Shown here piece by piece: positions 7,322-17,304 of a DNA stretch of 64,000 nucleotides. The DNA comes from an uncultured Pelagibacteraceae bacterium (lineage in GTDB: Bacteria > Pseudomonadota > Alphaproteobacteria > Pelagibacterales > Pelagibacteraceae), in assembly GCA_902617895.1 (NCBI GenBank), contig CACMYJ010000003.1, positions 1 through 64,000 on the forward strand, written 5' to 3'. A program made the position numbers and the translations under genes. Within the stretch, counting starts at the first letter, position 1. The number at the start of each line of letters is the position of its first letter. A model generated the notes under the pieces. That model did not search any database. It saw nothing but the letters and a program-made list of their open reading frames with translations, and was not told where the DNA came from.

Positions 7322-9694
7322 ATGTTAGCTAATTTTTACGAAAAAAATATTATAGAAAAACCAAGGTTAGTTTTTTCGATTTTAGTATTGATATTATTTT
7401 TCGCTTTATATTTTTCTAAAGATTTTCGCTTAGATGCAAGTTCAGAAACATTGTTATTAGAAAACGATCCAGATCTAAAATATCTAAATGAAATTAATGA
7501 AAGATATGGTGCTAAAGAATTTCTAGTGCTCACCTACACTCCGAAAGTTAAAATGAATTCGGAAGCTTCAATTAAAAATCTCTCTAAGTTAAAAAATGAG
7601 TTAAAATCATTAAATTGGGTTCATAATGTTGTTACACTTTTGGATATTCCTTTATTAGAAGCAACAGATGATTCTTTAATTGAACGTATTCAAAATTTTA
7701 AAACGTTAACAAGTAAAAATATTGATAAAGACCGTGGATTTAATGAAATATTAAATAGTCCAGTATTTAGAAATTTTGTAATTAGTGAGGATGGAAATAC
7801 AAGTGGTATCATTGTATACATTAAGCCGGATAAAATAGTAAAAGAGTTTAAGACCAATAAGGAATTAGAGGTTTATAAGGATAAAATTAAAAAAAAGCGA
7901 CATCAAAATATTTTAGAAATTAGAGAAGTTATAAAAAATCACAACCAAAATACACAAATTTATCTTGGGGGTATCCCAATGATTGCAGATGACATGATGA
8001 CCTTTATAAAAAATGACATTGTGACTTTTGGTATAGGTGTACTGCTTTTTATAATCTTAACGCTTTGGTATGTATTTAGAAAAATTATTTGGATAATAAT
8101 TCCAATTAGTAGCTGTTTTTTTTCAGTTGCATTTATGATTGGTTTTCTAGGATTAGTTGGATGGAAAGTTACAGTAATTTCATCAAACTTTATTGCATTA
8201 ATGTTAATTCTTACAATGGCAATGAATATTCATATAAGTACTAGATTTTTACAATTGTACAAACAGTTTCCAAGTAAGAAAAAATTTGAAATCTTAATTA
8301 TGACAACGAGAAAAATGATTTGGCCGATTTTTTATACTGTCTTAACAACTATATGTGCTTTCATGTCGTTAATTTTTAGTGAGATAAAGCCAATTATAGA
8401 TTTTGGGTGGATGATGACATTTGGATTAATAACCTCGCTAATAATTACATTCACACTTCTCCCTACATTGTTAAGTTTTGTAAAAAACTCAAATGTAACA
8501 TTAACTAAAGAAAAAGAATCTAAAATAACTAGCTATTTAGGAATATTAGCAGTTAAAAATAAAAATTACATATTTGGTTTAACTGGGATAATTATATTTT
8601 TAAGCATATTTGGTATCTCAAAATTAGAAGTTGAAAATAGTTTCATTAATTATTTTGATAAAAATACTGAGATTTATAAAGGTATGAAGTTAATTGATGA
8701 AAAGCTGGGTGGAACAACTCCGCTAGAAGTAATTTTAAAATTTCCAAAAGATGAGGATGAAGAAACTGATAGTGAGAATGATTGGGGTGATGAGGATGAA
8801 AATGACAATAAATATTGGTTTACAAAAGATAAAATTAACAAAATATCTCGGGTTCACAATTACTTAGATGATATTGATGCTGTTGGTAAAGTTTTATCCT
8901 TTTCATCAATAATTGAAGTTGCAACAAAATTAAATAATAATAAACCACTTGGAACTTTGGAAATGGGAGTTCTGTATACTAAAATTCCAGATAATATTAA
9001 AAAAGAAATAGTAGACCCATATATATCTATAAAAAATTCTGAAGCTAGGATAAGTTTAAGAATAAAGGATTCTTTGGATGGATTAAGAAGAAATGATCTG
9101 ATTAATCAAATTAGTTTTGATTTAGAAAATAAATTAAATATTAGTAAAGATGAATTTAAACTTGGAGGTGTCCTTATATTGTTTAATAATTTACTTCAAA
9201 GTTTATTTAAATCTCAAATATTAACTCTTGGTTTTGTGATGGCTGGTATAATTATTATGTTTTTAATCCTTTTTAGAAATATTAAAATTTCATTAATTGG
9301 TGTAATACCAAATTTTATTGCAGCTTTTTTTATTCTGGGAATAATTGGTTTGGCTGGCATCCCTTTGGATATGATGACAATCACAATTGCTGCTATCACG
9401 ATTGGTATTGCTGTAGATAATAGCATTCATTATATTTATAGATTTAGGGAAGAACTTATAAAAATAAAAGATTACAATAAAACACTGAAATATTGCCATT
9501 CAACCGTTGGTGTTGCAATACTAAATACATCTATAACAATTGTATTTGGATTTTCTATTTTGGTTCTATCTAATTTTATTCCAACAATATATTTTGGGGT
9601 CTTTACTGGGATAGCGATGCTATTAGCTATGATTTCAGTTTTAACATTATTGCCATCTTTACTTTTAGTACTCAAACCTTTTAAGATTAAATAA
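7322..9694 (+). CDS. MMPL/RND-family exporter
   Basis: 790 residues with the duplicated RND/MMPL plan. TM1 (about 15-32) is followed by a periplasmic loop to about 230 and a block of hydrophobic segments to about 390. A second TM near 415-432 leads to a second loop, and a final five-helix block runs from about 640. The second loop holds an unusual Asp/Glu-rich stretch around 478-500. The last block includes AITIGIAVDNSIHYIYRF, the intramembrane acidic motif typical of this superfamily. Its relatives move lipids or hopanoids, but the substrate here cannot be read from sequence. It sits where alr and radA are usually found between dnaB and cvpA. Confidence 0.85.
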   Translation: MLANFYEKNIIEKPRLVFSILVLILFFALYFSKDFRLDASSETLLLENDPDLKYLNEINERYGAKEFLVLTYTPKVKMNSEASIKNLSKLKNELKSLNWVHNVVTLLDIPLLEATDDSLIERIQNFKTLTSKNIDKDRGFNEILNSPVFRNFVISEDGNTSGIIVYIKPDKIVKEFKTNKELEVYKDKIKKKRHQNILEIREVIKNHNQNTQIYLGGIPMIADDMMTFIKNDIVTFGIGVLLFIILTLWYVFRKIIWIIIPISSCFFSVAFMIGFLGLVGWKVTVISSNFIALMLILTMAMNIHISTRFLQLYKQFPSKKKFEILIMTTRKMIWPIFYTVLTTICAFMSLIFSEIKPIIDFGWMMTFGLITSLIITFTLLPTLLSFVKNSNVTLTKEKESKITSYLGILAVKNKNYIFGLTGIIIFLSIFGISKLEVENSFINYFDKNTEIYKGMKLIDEKLGGTTPLEVILKFPKDEDEETDSENDWGDEDENDNKYWFTKDKINKISRVHNYLDDIDAVGKVLSFSSIIEVATKLNNNKPLGTLEMGVLYTKIPDNIKKEIVDPYISIKNSEARISLRIKDSLDGLRRNDLINQISFDLENKLNISKDEFKLGGVLILFNNLLQSLFKSQILTLGFVMAGIIIMFLILFRNIKISLIGVIPNFIAAFFILGIIGLAGIPLDMMTITIAAITIGIAVDNSIHYIYRFREELIKIKDYNKTLKYCHSTVGVAILNTSITIVFGFSILVLSNFIPTIYFGVFTGIAMLLAMISVLTLLPSLLLVLKPFKIK

Positions 9695-9697
9695 TTA

Positions 9698-10240
9698 ATG
9701 GAAACTGTAAAAGATATTTTCAGTAATCTATATGCTTTTGATATTATTTATTTAGTTTTCACAGCACTATCCTTGATTACATGTACAAAAAAAGGTTTTT
9801 TATTGAGCATTTTGTCAGCCTCCAAATGGCTTTTGGCTTATGTTGTTACTCTATTTCTATTTCCAAAAGTAAAGCCATATTTTGAGGATGTAGTTGATAG
9901 TGAATATGTCCTTGATCTAGCAGTTGGTATAGGATTATTTATAATAATTATTTTTTTAATTTTATTAATAAATAAAGGAATTAATAGAGCGGTCACTTAC
10001 TCTGGATTAGGAAATCTAGATAGAATCTTTGGTTTCTTTTTTGGATTTATTAGGGCTTACGTTATAGTTGTATGTATTTATACAACTATAAATATCATCT
10101 ATAACCATAAAAAATGGCCAATTAATTTAGATGATGCTTTTACATATGCATGGGTTGAAAAAGGTAGTAACTATCTTATAAAAGAATTTCCTGATAAAAA
10201 AGAATATGAAGAAACTAAAGAAAAAGTTCAAGACATATGA
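9698..10240 (+). CDS. cvpA: CvpA family membrane protein
   Basis: 180 residues with four hydrophobic segments in the first two thirds: about 15-33, 40-56, 72-92 and 105-128. The glycine-rich stretch before the last helix (YSGLGNLDRIFGFFFGFIRAYV) is the CvpA signature. In enterobacteria CvpA is needed for colicin V export and envelope integrity; the biochemical role is not settled. It starts three bases after the MMPL exporter and its end overlaps purF by 35 bases, and cvpA-purF is a widely conserved pair. Confidence 0.88.
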   Translation: METVKDIFSNLYAFDIIYLVFTALSLITCTKKGFLLSILSASKWLLAYVVTLFLFPKVKPYFEDVVDSEYVLDLAVGIGLFIIIIFLILLINKGINRAVTYSGLGNLDRIFGFFFGFIRAYVIVVCIYTTINIIYNHKKWPINLDDAFTYAWVEKGSNYLIKEFPDKKEYEETKEKVQDI

Positions 10241-11675
10241 TCCTAAATTAAAAGAGGAATGTGCTGTTTTTGGAATAAGCAATAATGAGGACGCTGCAAC
10301 ACTTACAGCTTTAGGACTTCATGCTCTTCAACATAGAGGACAGGAAGGCTGCGGGATTGTTTCTTTCGATGGATCCAAGTATCACTCTGAAAAAAGATTT
10401 GGACTTGTTGGGGATAATTTCAACGATGAAAAAGTTTTAAAGAATTTACCAGGAAAATTTGCAATAGGACATAACAGATATTCTACCACTGGAGGTACAG
10501 CATTAAGAAACGTTCAGCCATTTTTTGCGGATACCAACTCGGGAGGTATTGGAGTTGCACATAACGGTAATTTAACTAATGCGATTACTTTAAGAAATAA
10601 AATGGTTCAAGAAGGATCTATTTTTTATACTACGTCAGATACTGAAACAATTGTTAAATTAATAGCCAAATCTAAAAGAGCAAAAACATTAGATAAAATT
10701 ATTGATGCTATATTTCAAATTCAAGGGGGTTACGCTTTAGTAATGATGACACAAAATACTCTTATAGGAGTAAGAGATCCTTATGGAATTAGACCTTTAG
10801 TAATTGGTAAATTAAAAAACTCGTATGTATTCGCATCTGAAACATGTGCCTTTGATATAATTGGAGCTAAGTTTGTTAGAGAAGTTGAAAATGGAGAAAT
10901 TGTTTATATTGATAATGATGAACTGAAAAGTATTAAACCATTTCCACCAAAAAAAGTTAGACCATGTGTTTTTGAATTTATTTATTTTTCAAGACCTGAC
11001 AGTATATTAAACGGCAAAACTGCTTATGAATACAGAAAAAATTTTGGTGCTCAACTTGCTGATGAAGATAATATTGATGCTGATTTAGTTGTACCAGTTC
11101 CAGACTCTGGAAATGCAGCTGCACTAGGATATGCTGAAAAAAAAGGTTTAAAATTTGATTTAGGTTTGATTAGGAATCATTATGTTGGTAGAACGTTTAT
11201 TGAGCCTTCTCAACAAATTAGAAGTCTAGGTGTAAAATTAAAATTAAATCCAAATATTTCAGTAATTAAAGACAAACGAATTATTTTAGTCGATGACTCA
11301 CTTGTAAGAGGGACTACATCATCAAAAATAGTTAAAATGTTGTACGATGCTGGTGCAAAAGAAGTTCATGTGAGAATAGCAAGTCCGGAAATAAAATTTC
11401 CTGACTTTTATGGAGTTGATACACCAACAAAAAAAGAACTTTTAGCTGCAAATAAGACAACAAATGAAATCTGTGAATTTATCAAAGCAAAATCTCTAAT
11501 ATTCTTAAGTTTAAATGGTTTATATATGGGTATGGGATTTGAAAAGAGAAATGAAAATTATCCACAATTAACTGATCATCACTTTACTGGAGAATATCCA
11601 GTAAAAATAATTGATGAGCTTGGTGAGGATAAAGTAACTCAATTATCATTATTAAGTACTGCATCTAATAATTAA
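10206..11675 (+). CDS. purF: amidophosphoribosyltransferase
   Basis: 489 residues. PurF makes 5-phosphoribosylamine from PRPP and glutamine, the committed step of purine synthesis. Cys19 in KEECAVFGI would be the N-terminal nucleophile after removal of an 18-residue propeptide. LQHRGQEGCGI, HNRYSTTG and AHNGNLTN follow in the glutaminase domain. The PRPP-binding motif IILVDDSLVRGTT lies at about 359-371. The start overlaps cvpA by 35 bases; a later start would delete the propeptide. Confidence 0.96.
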   Translation: MKKLKKKFKTYDPKLKEECAVFGISNNEDAATLTALGLHALQHRGQEGCGIVSFDGSKYHSEKRFGLVGDNFNDEKVLKNLPGKFAIGHNRYSTTGGTALRNVQPFFADTNSGGIGVAHNGNLTNAITLRNKMVQEGSIFYTTSDTETIVKLIAKSKRAKTLDKIIDAIFQIQGGYALVMMTQNTLIGVRDPYGIRPLVIGKLKNSYVFASETCAFDIIGAKFVREVENGEIVYIDNDELKSIKPFPPKKVRPCVFEFIYFSRPDSILNGKTAYEYRKNFGAQLADEDNIDADLVVPVPDSGNAAALGYAEKKGLKFDLGLIRNHYVGRTFIEPSQQIRSLGVKLKLNPNISVIKDKRIILVDDSLVRGTTSSKIVKMLYDAGAKEVHVRIASPEIKFPDFYGVDTPTKKELLAANKTTNEICEFIKAKSLIFLSLNGLYMGMGFEKRNENYPQLTDHHFTGEYPVKIIDELGEDKVTQLSLLSTASNN

Positions 11676-11676
11676 A

Positions 11677-12234
11677 ATGAAAAAAGTAAGTTTCACAGAA
11701 ATGAAGAATGGAACAAAAGATGACTATCAACTTTTAGAAAAATTAGAAAGTCAGTATGAAAGAAAAACTGCTGATAGAATTTTAAATTATTTAGCCTCTC
11801 AAACTACAACACTTGAGGGCTATCAGATAACAAGATTAGAACACTCATTACAAGCAGCGACAAGGGCTTACAAAAATGGAGAAAATGAGGAAATGGTTGT
11901 AGCTACATTATTACACGATTTAGGAGATGAATTGGCTCCTATGAATCATTCTCAATATGCAGCATCAGTGATTAAACCTTATGTTTCAGAAAAAACTTAC
12001 TGGATTATTTTACATCATGGTTTATTTCAAACTTATTACTCTGCAGAGCACTTAGGAGGGAATAAGAATGCTAGAGAAAAATATAAGGATGCCGAACATT
12101 ACCAAGCAACAATAGATTTTTGTGAAAACTATGATCAAGCATCTTTTGATCCAAATTATAAGTCAATGACTTTAAAAGAATTTGAACCAATGGTTAGGAA
12201 TATCTTTTCTAGAAAACCTTACTACCATCATTAA
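11677..12234 (+). CDS. HD-domain protein resembling PhnZ/TmpB-type diiron oxygenases
   Basis: 185 residues. The metal-binding pattern is His56 in LEHSLQ, His80-Asp81 in LLHDLGD, His91, His113/114 in LHHGLFQ and an acidic residue near 153-158 (YDQASFD). The LEHSLQ start and the 24-residue spacing from His56 to His80 recall PhnZ, an HD-domain mixed-valence diiron oxygenase that cleaves phosphonates. Most proteins of this type are annotated only as predicted HD phosphohydrolases. It begins one base after purF and is followed immediately by the DUF255 gene. No phosphonate gene is nearby, so the substrate is open. Confidence 0.7.
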   Translation: MKKVSFTEMKNGTKDDYQLLEKLESQYERKTADRILNYLASQTTTLEGYQITRLEHSLQAATRAYKNGENEEMVVATLLHDLGDELAPMNHSQYAASVIKPYVSEKTYWIILHHGLFQTYYSAEHLGGNKNAREKYKDAEHYQATIDFCENYDQASFDPNYKSMTLKEFEPMVRNIFSRKPYYHH

Positions 12235-12235
12235 A

Positions 12236-14176
12236 TTGTCTAATATTTTAAAAAACGAAAAAAGTCCTTATCTTCAACAACATAAAGATAATCCAGTAGA
12301 TTGGTTTCCTTGGAAAAAAGAAACTTTAGATAAAGCTAAGATAGAAAAAAAGCCCATATTTTTAAGCGTTGGTTATGCGAGTTGTCATTGGTGCCATGTT
12401 ATGGCTCATGAGAGTTTTGAAAACGATGAAACAGCAAAACTGATGAATGAAAAATTTATAAATATTAAAGTTGATAGAGAGGAAAGACCTGATTTAGATT
12501 ACGTCTTTCAAAAAAGCTTATCAATCTTAACTGGGGCACAAGGTGGGTGGCCATTATCAATGTTTTTAGATGAAAATGGAGTACCTTTTACTGGTGGCAC
12601 TTACTTTCCACCAAAGGAAATTCAAGGAAGGCCCGACTTTAAAAAAGTCCTAAATAATGTGCATAATGTTTATAATGAAAATAGAGAAAAAATTTTAGCT
12701 CAAGCGCCACAGGTTAAAGAAATATTCTCAAAAATTAATCAAAGATCTGCAGTTTTAAATCAGCCATTGGAGCCATTTGTTGAAAAAATTATTAATTATT
12801 TAGATGAAAATAACGGAAGTTTCAAAGGAGCACCGAAGTTCCCCCAATTTTATTTATTTGATGCAATGTTTTACTTCTTTTTAAAGACTAAGAATAAAAA
12901 TTATTTTAAGCCTGTTGAAATTTTGCTCAATAATCTTTGTTCCAAAGGTATTTATGATCAACTAGAGGGAGGAATTTCAAGATATGCTGTTGATGAAAAA
13001 TGGATAATTCCTCACTTTGAAAAAATGCTTTATGACAATATCCAATTTATCGATCTCTTAACTAAATTTTATCAAAATACAAAAAATGATTATTTTAAAA
13101 ATAAACTTTTACAAACAATTCAATATTTTAATAATGAATTTAAAAACAAAGAAGAATTATATGGTTCAGCATATGATGCTGATAGCGAAGGTGTTGAAGG
13201 AAAATATTATGTTTGGTCATATGAAGAATTAAAAAATCTTTTAAAAGAAGACATTAAATTACTAGAAAATAAGTACGAAATTTCGGAGAGCGGTAATTTC
13301 GAAGGTAATAACATTTTGGTGGAAAAAAATTTAATACTTGATGAAGATAAAAATAATCTAGACCAAATAAAAAATAAATTACTTAATATTAGAAGAAAAA
13401 GAGTAAAACCATTTTTTGATGATAAATCGCAAACTGATTTAAATGCGTATATGCTGCAAGTTCTTTTAAAAACTTCAGTAAATTTAGACGATGAAGATTT
13501 AAAAAGTAAGACGATAGAAACAATTGAAATATTAAATAAAAAATTGCATCAAAAAATTATTCATTGTTATGAAAATAAAGAAATAGAGACTTTTCTTGAG
13601 GACTACGTATATTATGCTTTACTTATGATAACTCTATATGAAGTTAATGCTGACAAAAAAGCTTTAGAAAAATCAATAAAAATAATGAATGATACTTGGG
13701 AATTATTCTTTAATAAAGAAACGCAGCTGTTCCAGAAAAATATTATTAAAGATAATGATTTGTTTGCAAGTCCATTAGACTTGAATGATAGCAATATACC
13801 AAATGGTAATAGTGTTTATCTACTAATTTCAAATAAATTATATTCAATTACAAATGATAAAATATGGTCTGAAAGAAATGAGGTTATAAAAAAATCATTT
13901 CATCAGGTTTTAAACTCTTATTATTCACAAATGTTTAGCTTTATTAAAACCCTAGATATTTGCGATAATAGCTTATCATTCACATTCCATGGAACATCGC
14001 AGTCTATTAAGGAAATGCAGATTTATTTACAAAAAGAATATCTAGGAATTGCAACATTTGTTTACAAATTAAATAATGATACAAAACCAAGTGTTATTAT
14101 ATGTAAAAACCAAACTTGTTCTAACAAATTAACTAGTATAAGTGAAGCTGTTGAATATCTAAGCAAGAGTGATTAA
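12236..14176 (+). CDS. DUF255 thioredoxin-fold protein (YyaL/SSP411 family)
   Basis: About 646 residues from a TTG at 12236, one base after the preceding stop. An in-frame ATG at 12182 exists but would overlap the HD gene by 53 bases and add a non-family leader. The N-terminus [20 protein letters not shown] and the redox-like [12 protein letters not shown] at about 44-55 define the DUF255 thioredoxin-like domain. The remainder resembles an alpha/alpha-barrel glycoside-hydrolase-like fold ([16 protein letters not shown]). The function of the family is unknown, although CxxC suggests thiol chemistry. gshA follows nine bases later, so redox context is plausible. Confidence 0.85.
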   Translation: MSNILKNEKSPYLQQHKDNPVDWFPWKKETLDKAKIEKKPIFLSVGYASCHWCHVMAHESFENDETAKLMNEKFINIKVDREERPDLDYVFQKSLSILTGAQGGWPLSMFLDENGVPFTGGTYFPPKEIQGRPDFKKVLNNVHNVYNENREKILAQAPQVKEIFSKINQRSAVLNQPLEPFVEKIINYLDENNGSFKGAPKFPQFYLFDAMFYFFLKTKNKNYFKPVEILLNNLCSKGIYDQLEGGISRYAVDEKWIIPHFEKMLYDNIQFIDLLTKFYQNTKNDYFKNKLLQTIQYFNNEFKNKEELYGSAYDADSEGVEGKYYVWSYEELKNLLKEDIKLLENKYEISESGNFEGNNILVEKNLILDEDKNNLDQIKNKLLNIRRKRVKPFFDDKSQTDLNAYMLQVLLKTSVNLDDEDLKSKTIETIEILNKKLHQKIIHCYENKEIETFLEDYVYYALLMITLYEVNADKKALEKSIKIMNDTWELFFNKETQLFQKNIIKDNDLFASPLDLNDSNIPNGNSVYLLISNKLYSITNDKIWSERNEVIKKSFHQVLNSYYSQMFSFIKTLDICDNSLSFTFHGTSQSIKEMQIYLQKEYLGIATFVYKLNNDTKPSVIICKNQTCSNKLTSISEAVEYLSKSD

Positions 14177-14185
14177 ATCATTAAT

Positions 14186-15475
14186 ATGAATAAAGATAAC
14201 ATAATAGATCATTTTAAATCAGGAATTAAGGAGCCTATAAATTCCAAAATAGGCGTTGAGCACGAAAAATTTCTTTTTTACAAGAAGAATAATAAAAGAA
14301 TTACTTATTCTACAATTAAAGAGATTTTCAAAATTTTATATGAATTTGGTTGGAAACCATCTTATGAAGGTGAAAATGTAATAGCGTTAAACAAAGATAA
14401 TAAGAGTATAACTTTAGAGCCGGGCAATCAAATTGAGCTTGCAGGTGCTCAATTAACTAATATTCATGAAGTTTGCTCTGAAGCTAATAATTATTTGTTT
14501 GAACTTAAACAGGTTGTTGAAAAATTAGATTTAAAAATAGTAAGTGCTGGATTTGATCCAATATCTAAGTTGTCTGAAATTCCAAATAATCCTAAAAAAA
14601 GATATGAAGTAATGACAAAGGATATGCCTAAAGGTGGGTCCCTTAGTTTAGATATGATGTATAGAACATCTGGAACGCAGTTAAATCTTGACTACACGTC
14701 TGAGAATGATTTTATAAAAAAATTTAAATTAGCAAATAGTTTAGTTCCATTAAGTATTGCACTTTTTGCAAACTCATCAATTGTTGAGAAAAAAGATAGT
14801 AAATATTTATCATACCGATCAAAAGTATGGCAAGAAACATCAAGAGGTGGTCTTCCAGAAATTTTTTTAGAAAATGTTGATTTTGAAAAATATGCTGATT
14901 TTGTAATGGATTATCCAATATTGTTTTTAAAAAAAGATGATAAATACTTATCTGGTAAAAATTATAAATTTTCTGATTATATGAATGGTAATATTCAAGA
15001 AATTAATAAATCTTTACCAAGTATTGACGATCTTGGATTGCATTTAAGTACTATATTTACAGAGAATAGATTAAAACAATACATTGAATTAAGATCTATG
15101 GATACTTGTGGTTGGAACTGTATCTGCGCTGGTCCTGCTTTTTTTACTGGTCTTTTATATGGTAATTTAGACGAAGCATTAGAATTTATTTCAAAATGGG
15201 AAAAGAAAGATTTATTAAATGCGTATAAAAATGCGCCTATGAAAGGACTTGATACAAATTTAATGGGTAAAGATATGATTTATTGGATCTCTAACTTGTT
15301 AAAAATTGCTGAAAAAGGCTTAGAAAAGAGAGATTTTATTGGAAAAAGCGGTACAAACGAAACTAAATACTTGGAACATTTAAATAAGATTATCAATAAT
15401 AAAGAAACAGTCGCTAGTCATGTTATAAATAAATTCTCTAAATTTCAAAATTTAGAAGATTTATATGACATATAA
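14186..15475 (+). CDS. gshA: glutamate-cysteine ligase (plant/alphaproteobacterial class)
   Basis: 429 residues. Catalyses the first step of glutathione synthesis, joining glutamate to cysteine with ATP. Family features are IGVEHEKF at about 22-29, ITLEPGNQIELAGAQL at about 74-89, MYRTSGTQLNLDY at about 156-168, and an arginine-containing IELRSMD near 298-304. This is the class found in plants and alphaproteobacteria, not the enterobacterial GshA type. Its last 11 bases overlap gshB, forming a two-gene glutathione unit. Confidence 0.93.
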   Translation: MNKDNIIDHFKSGIKEPINSKIGVEHEKFLFYKKNNKRITYSTIKEIFKILYEFGWKPSYEGENVIALNKDNKSITLEPGNQIELAGAQLTNIHEVCSEANNYLFELKQVVEKLDLKIVSAGFDPISKLSEIPNNPKKRYEVMTKDMPKGGSLSLDMMYRTSGTQLNLDYTSENDFIKKFKLANSLVPLSIALFANSSIVEKKDSKYLSYRSKVWQETSRGGLPEIFLENVDFEKYADFVMDYPILFLKKDDKYLSGKNYKFSDYMNGNIQEINKSLPSIDDLGLHLSTIFTENRLKQYIELRSMDTCGWNCICAGPAFFTGLLYGNLDEALEFISKWEKKDLLNAYKNAPMKGLDTNLMGKDMIYWISNLLKIAEKGLEKRDFIGKSGTNETKYLEHLNKIINNKETVASHVINKFSKFQNLEDLYDI

Positions 15476-16391
15476 AATAATAGGCATACAAGGCGATAAA
15501 TTAGATAAAATAAATATTTCTTCTGATACATCAATATTTTTAGCTTATGAAGTTCAGAAACTAGGATATAAAATATTTTATTATACTCCCTCAAACTTAT
15601 CTATCATCAAAAATAAAACATATGCAAATGGAGTATTTGTAAAATTTAATTATGAAAGAAAAAAATTTTATAAAATTTATAAAAAACAAAAAATTAATGT
15701 TGAAAATCTTAAATTTATTTTAATTAGGCAGGATCCTCCATTTAATTCAGAATATTTGATAACTACTCTTATTTTAGATGGCTTAAAAAAAGTAAAAGTA
15801 ATAAATAATCCAACTGCTATCAGAAATGTGTCAGAAAAGTTGTATTCAAAGCATTTTATCAAATTTATGCCTAATACTTTGTTTTCAAATAATATAGAAG
15901 AAATTAAGAAATTTTATAAACAAAATAAAAGTATGATTATGAAACCCATTAATGGATATGGTGGTAATCAAATTCATCTCATTAAAAATAAGTTTAATAA
16001 AAAACTTATTACAAGTTTTTTAAATAAAAATGGTCATTCAATGTTTCAAAAATTTTTAAAAAATATATCTAAAGGAGATAAGAGAGTTTTTATTATTAAT
16101 GGAAAAGTATGTGGAGCAATCTCAAGAGTTCCAAAAAAAGGTTCATATTTGAGCAATATGAGCAAAGGTGCTGTGCCTAAACTTACAAAACTTACAAAAC
16201 AAGAAATAAAAATTTCAAAACTTATAGGAAAAAAATTAAAGAATGATAATATTTATTTTGCTGGAATTGACTTCATAGATCAGAAACTAAATGGAGATAT
16301 TAATGTAACGTCTCCTACTGGATTAAAAACATACTATGACCTTTCTAAAATCAATCTTGCTAAGATATTTTGGAAAGGTTTAGGAGCTTGA
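15465..16391 (+). CDS. gshB: glutathione synthase
   Basis: 308 residues with an ATP-grasp fold. Joins gamma-glutamylcysteine to glycine. Recognisable elements are FILIRQDPPFNSEYL at about 84-98, NPTAIRNVSEKLY at about 114-126, MKPINGYGGNQIHLI at about 158-172 and the C-terminal INVTSPTGLKTYYDLS. The translation start overlaps gshA, which fits a coupled operon. The end overlaps or abuts the following EamA carrier. Confidence 0.93.
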   Translation: MTYKIIGIQGDKLDKINISSDTSIFLAYEVQKLGYKIFYYTPSNLSIIKNKTYANGVFVKFNYERKKFYKIYKKQKINVENLKFILIRQDPPFNSEYLITTLILDGLKKVKVINNPTAIRNVSEKLYSKHFIKFMPNTLFSNNIEEIKKFYKQNKSMIMKPINGYGGNQIHLIKNKFNKKLITSFLNKNGHSMFQKFLKNISKGDKRVFIINGKVCGAISRVPKKGSYLSNMSKGAVPKLTKLTKQEIKISKLIGKKLKNDNIYFAGIDFIDQKLNGDINVTSPTGLKTYYDLSKINLAKIFWKGLGA

Positions 16392-17263
16392 ATAAATTAT
16401 CAGATCAAAAGAAAGGTTCACTACTAGCCTTCGTAGCTGTAATGTTCATTACACCTGATTCATTACTTATCAGGCTTTCAGACATAGAAACATGGGGAAT
16501 GCTTTTTTATAGAGGAGCCATTCCTTTCTTTATAGTCTTAATTGGATTATTATTGTTTTATAGGCAAAATTTTATTAATGCCTTTTTAAAAGTCGGTATA
16601 GTTGGTATATTTTATGCTATTAGCTTTTCTATTTGCAATATTACTTTCATTGTCTCTATTCAAAATACTAACGTAGCCAATACGTTAATAATGATTGCTT
16701 TAGCGCCTATGCTTTCAGCAATACTTGGGGCAGTATTCTTAAAAGAAATGCCTAGTAAAGGGACTTGGATCGCCATTTTCATCACATTTTTGGCGGCTTT
16801 ATTTATTTTTTACGACTCGCTACAAGTCGGTAATCTTTTTGGGAATATAATGGGATTTGTTACAGCATCTGGATTAGCTGTAAATGCTGTTCTTATCAGA
16901 TATGCTAAAGACAGAGATCTTTTGCCTTCTGCTGTAATGGGCAAATTAGGAGTTGCAGTATTTGCTTTCTTTTTTGTTGAAAACTTTAATCTAATCGGAA
17001 CAGATCAAATTTATATACCGATAATGTGCATTATTTGTGTAGCCCTACCTTTTGTTTTGGTAACAATCGCACCAAGATTTATACCAGCAGAAGAAGTAAA
17101 TCTATTTTTCTTATTAGAAACAATAATAGGTCCAATTTGGGTTTGGTTAGTTGTCAAAGAGCAGCCAACCCTTGAGACAATTATTGGAGGTGCCGTAATC
17201 ATTATTACTTTGGGTATCCACTCATTTATAAAACTAAGAGAGACTGAAAAAATAATTAATTAA
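16388..17263 (+). CDS. EamA-domain (DMT superfamily) transporter
   Basis: About 291 residues and very hydrophobic, with the ten-helix, two-EamA-repeat pattern. First-repeat segments include MLFYRGAIPFFIVLIG and NTNVANTLIMIALAPMLSAILG; the second ends with VNLFFLLETIIGPIWVWLVV. Such carriers export amino acids or other metabolites, and the substrate is not readable. The start is uncertain: TTG at 16388 overlaps the gshB stop (TTGA) but has AGGAG too close, while TTG at 16370 gives six more residues. The position after gshAB might suggest thiol or peptide traffic, which is only inference. Confidence 0.8.
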   Translation: MNKLSDQKKGSLLAFVAVMFITPDSLLIRLSDIETWGMLFYRGAIPFFIVLIGLLLFYRQNFINAFLKVGIVGIFYAISFSICNITFIVSIQNTNVANTLIMIALAPMLSAILGAVFLKEMPSKGTWIAIFITFLAALFIFYDSLQVGNLFGNIMGFVTASGLAVNAVLIRYAKDRDLLPSAVMGKLGVAVFAFFFVENFNLIGTDQIYIPIMCIICVALPFVLVTIAPRFIPAEEVNLFFLLETIIGPIWVWLVVKEQPTLETIIGGAVIIITLGIHSFIKLRETEKIIN

Positions 17264-17304
17264 TTTCTTGATTTAATATCAAATCATCCATAGATAGCGA
17301 AATT

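Noticed and set aside
12182-12235. ATG-initiated N-terminal extension of the DUF255 protein
   Set aside because: It would lie inside the HD gene and adds residues not seen in the family; the TTG at 12236 fits the operon spacing.
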